A stretch of DNA of 64,000 nt, from assembly GCF_013114825.1 (NCBI RefSeq), contig NZ_JAAVLX010000004.1, positions 372,001 to 436,000 of the forward strand. Direction: 5' to 3'. The position numbers were made by a program, and so were the translations under genes. Under the pieces are notes generated by a model that worked only from the letters and a program-made list of their open reading frames with translations, made no database searches and had not been told where the DNA came from. The stretch comes from Bradyrhizobium australiense. GTDB lineage: Bacteria; Pseudomonadota; Alphaproteobacteria; Rhizobiales; Xanthobacteraceae. Within the stretch, counting starts at the first letter, position 1. Every line of letters starts with the position of its first letter. Shown here one piece after another: positions 63,856-64,000 of the stretch.

Positions 63856-64000
63856 CTACTGTTTCTTCCGGCTGGCCAACACTTGCTTGCAGGCGTCGCT
63901 GAGTTGGTGATGCTGCTTGTTCAGACATGCGACGACACGGCCGCCGCCGGGCAGCGTGCCGGCGCAATATTTGTCATAGTCCGCCTTGCAGGCGCCGCGC
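63856..64000 (-). CDS. Cys-rich-repeat protein, C-terminal fragment (5' end outside window)
   Basis: On the minus strand the frame is open from the right edge to TAG at 63856. The 47 visible residues include ACKADYDKYCAGTLPGGGRV, then VACLNKQHHQLSDACKQVL. This spacing of Cys matches the Cys-rich repeat family (GLG1/FGFR-type repeats) found in small exported bacterial proteins. The N-terminus and signal peptide lie beyond the window. Confidence 0.7.
   Translation of the reverse strand, partial: RGACKADYDKYCAGTLPGGGRVVACLNKQHHQLSDACKQVLASRKKQ

Overview
The window looks like chromosomal DNA of a Bradyrhizobium-type alphaproteobacterium (Nitrobacteraceae). The evidence is uniformly high GC, strong GC bias at third codon positions, the conserved order lptF-lptG-lptD-surA-pdxA-rsmA, fabD-fabG-acpP-fabF-mltG-yicC-gmk and rpsF-rpsR-DUF2232-rplI-dnaB-alr, and many small proteins of a kind familiar from bradyrhizobia. 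Genus and family are inferred from gene order and remembered protein sequences, not from a search. No rRNA, tRNA, CRISPR array, integrase or transposase was recognised.

Layout. 0-3 kb: an epoxide-hydrolase-like gene (cut by the left edge) coupled to a FAD monooxygenase, then a methyltransferase. 3-10 kb: a copper/silver locus on the minus strand (secreted Cys-rich protein, FixH-like protein, CusB-type adaptor, CusA-type RND pump, Met/Gly-rich cytochrome c), with a divergent four-helix copper storage protein and a methyltransferase. 10-16.3 kb: accessory genes, including two separate ArsR-SRPBCC pairs, each with its own perfect palindrome in the promoter, two DUF1801 proteins, a Crp/Fnr regulator behind a sigma-EcfG-like promoter and several small proteins. 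16.4-25.9 kb: a solo molybdopterin hydroxylase large subunit, a stand-alone LigD-type DNA ligase, TerC, Ndk, an ABC-F protein and small exported proteins.

26-37 kb is core envelope and housekeeping: HolC and PepA face a six-gene run from lptF to rsmA, in which neighbouring genes mostly overlap or nearly touch, followed by a zinc alcohol dehydrogenase. 37.2-43.8 kb is a low-density accessory stretch: a frameshifted methyltransferase pseudogene, the tail of a Bug-type solute-binding protein, a universal stress protein with a Na+/H+ antiporter-like protein, a MASE1 histidine kinase with a FixJ-type regulator, decayed reading frames, and a non-coding block that resembles a dispersed bradyrhizobial repeat and contains a 19-bp inverted repeat. 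43.8-53.5 kb is the fatty-acid and envelope cluster, ending with a TetR-controlled fatty acid desaturase. 53.6-64 kb carries ribosomal protein genes, a PaaI thioesterase with a TetR regulator, a cyclopropane fatty acid synthase, dnaB and alr; the right edge cuts a Cys-rich-repeat protein.

Several genes connect by theme. The lpt, fab, mltG, desaturase and cfa genes all build or remodel the envelope. The copper locus combines export, periplasmic binding and cytosolic storage. The most informative non-coding signals are perfect inverted repeats directly upstream of ArsR, TetR and other regulated genes, and two promoters matching the general stress sigma factor EcfG.
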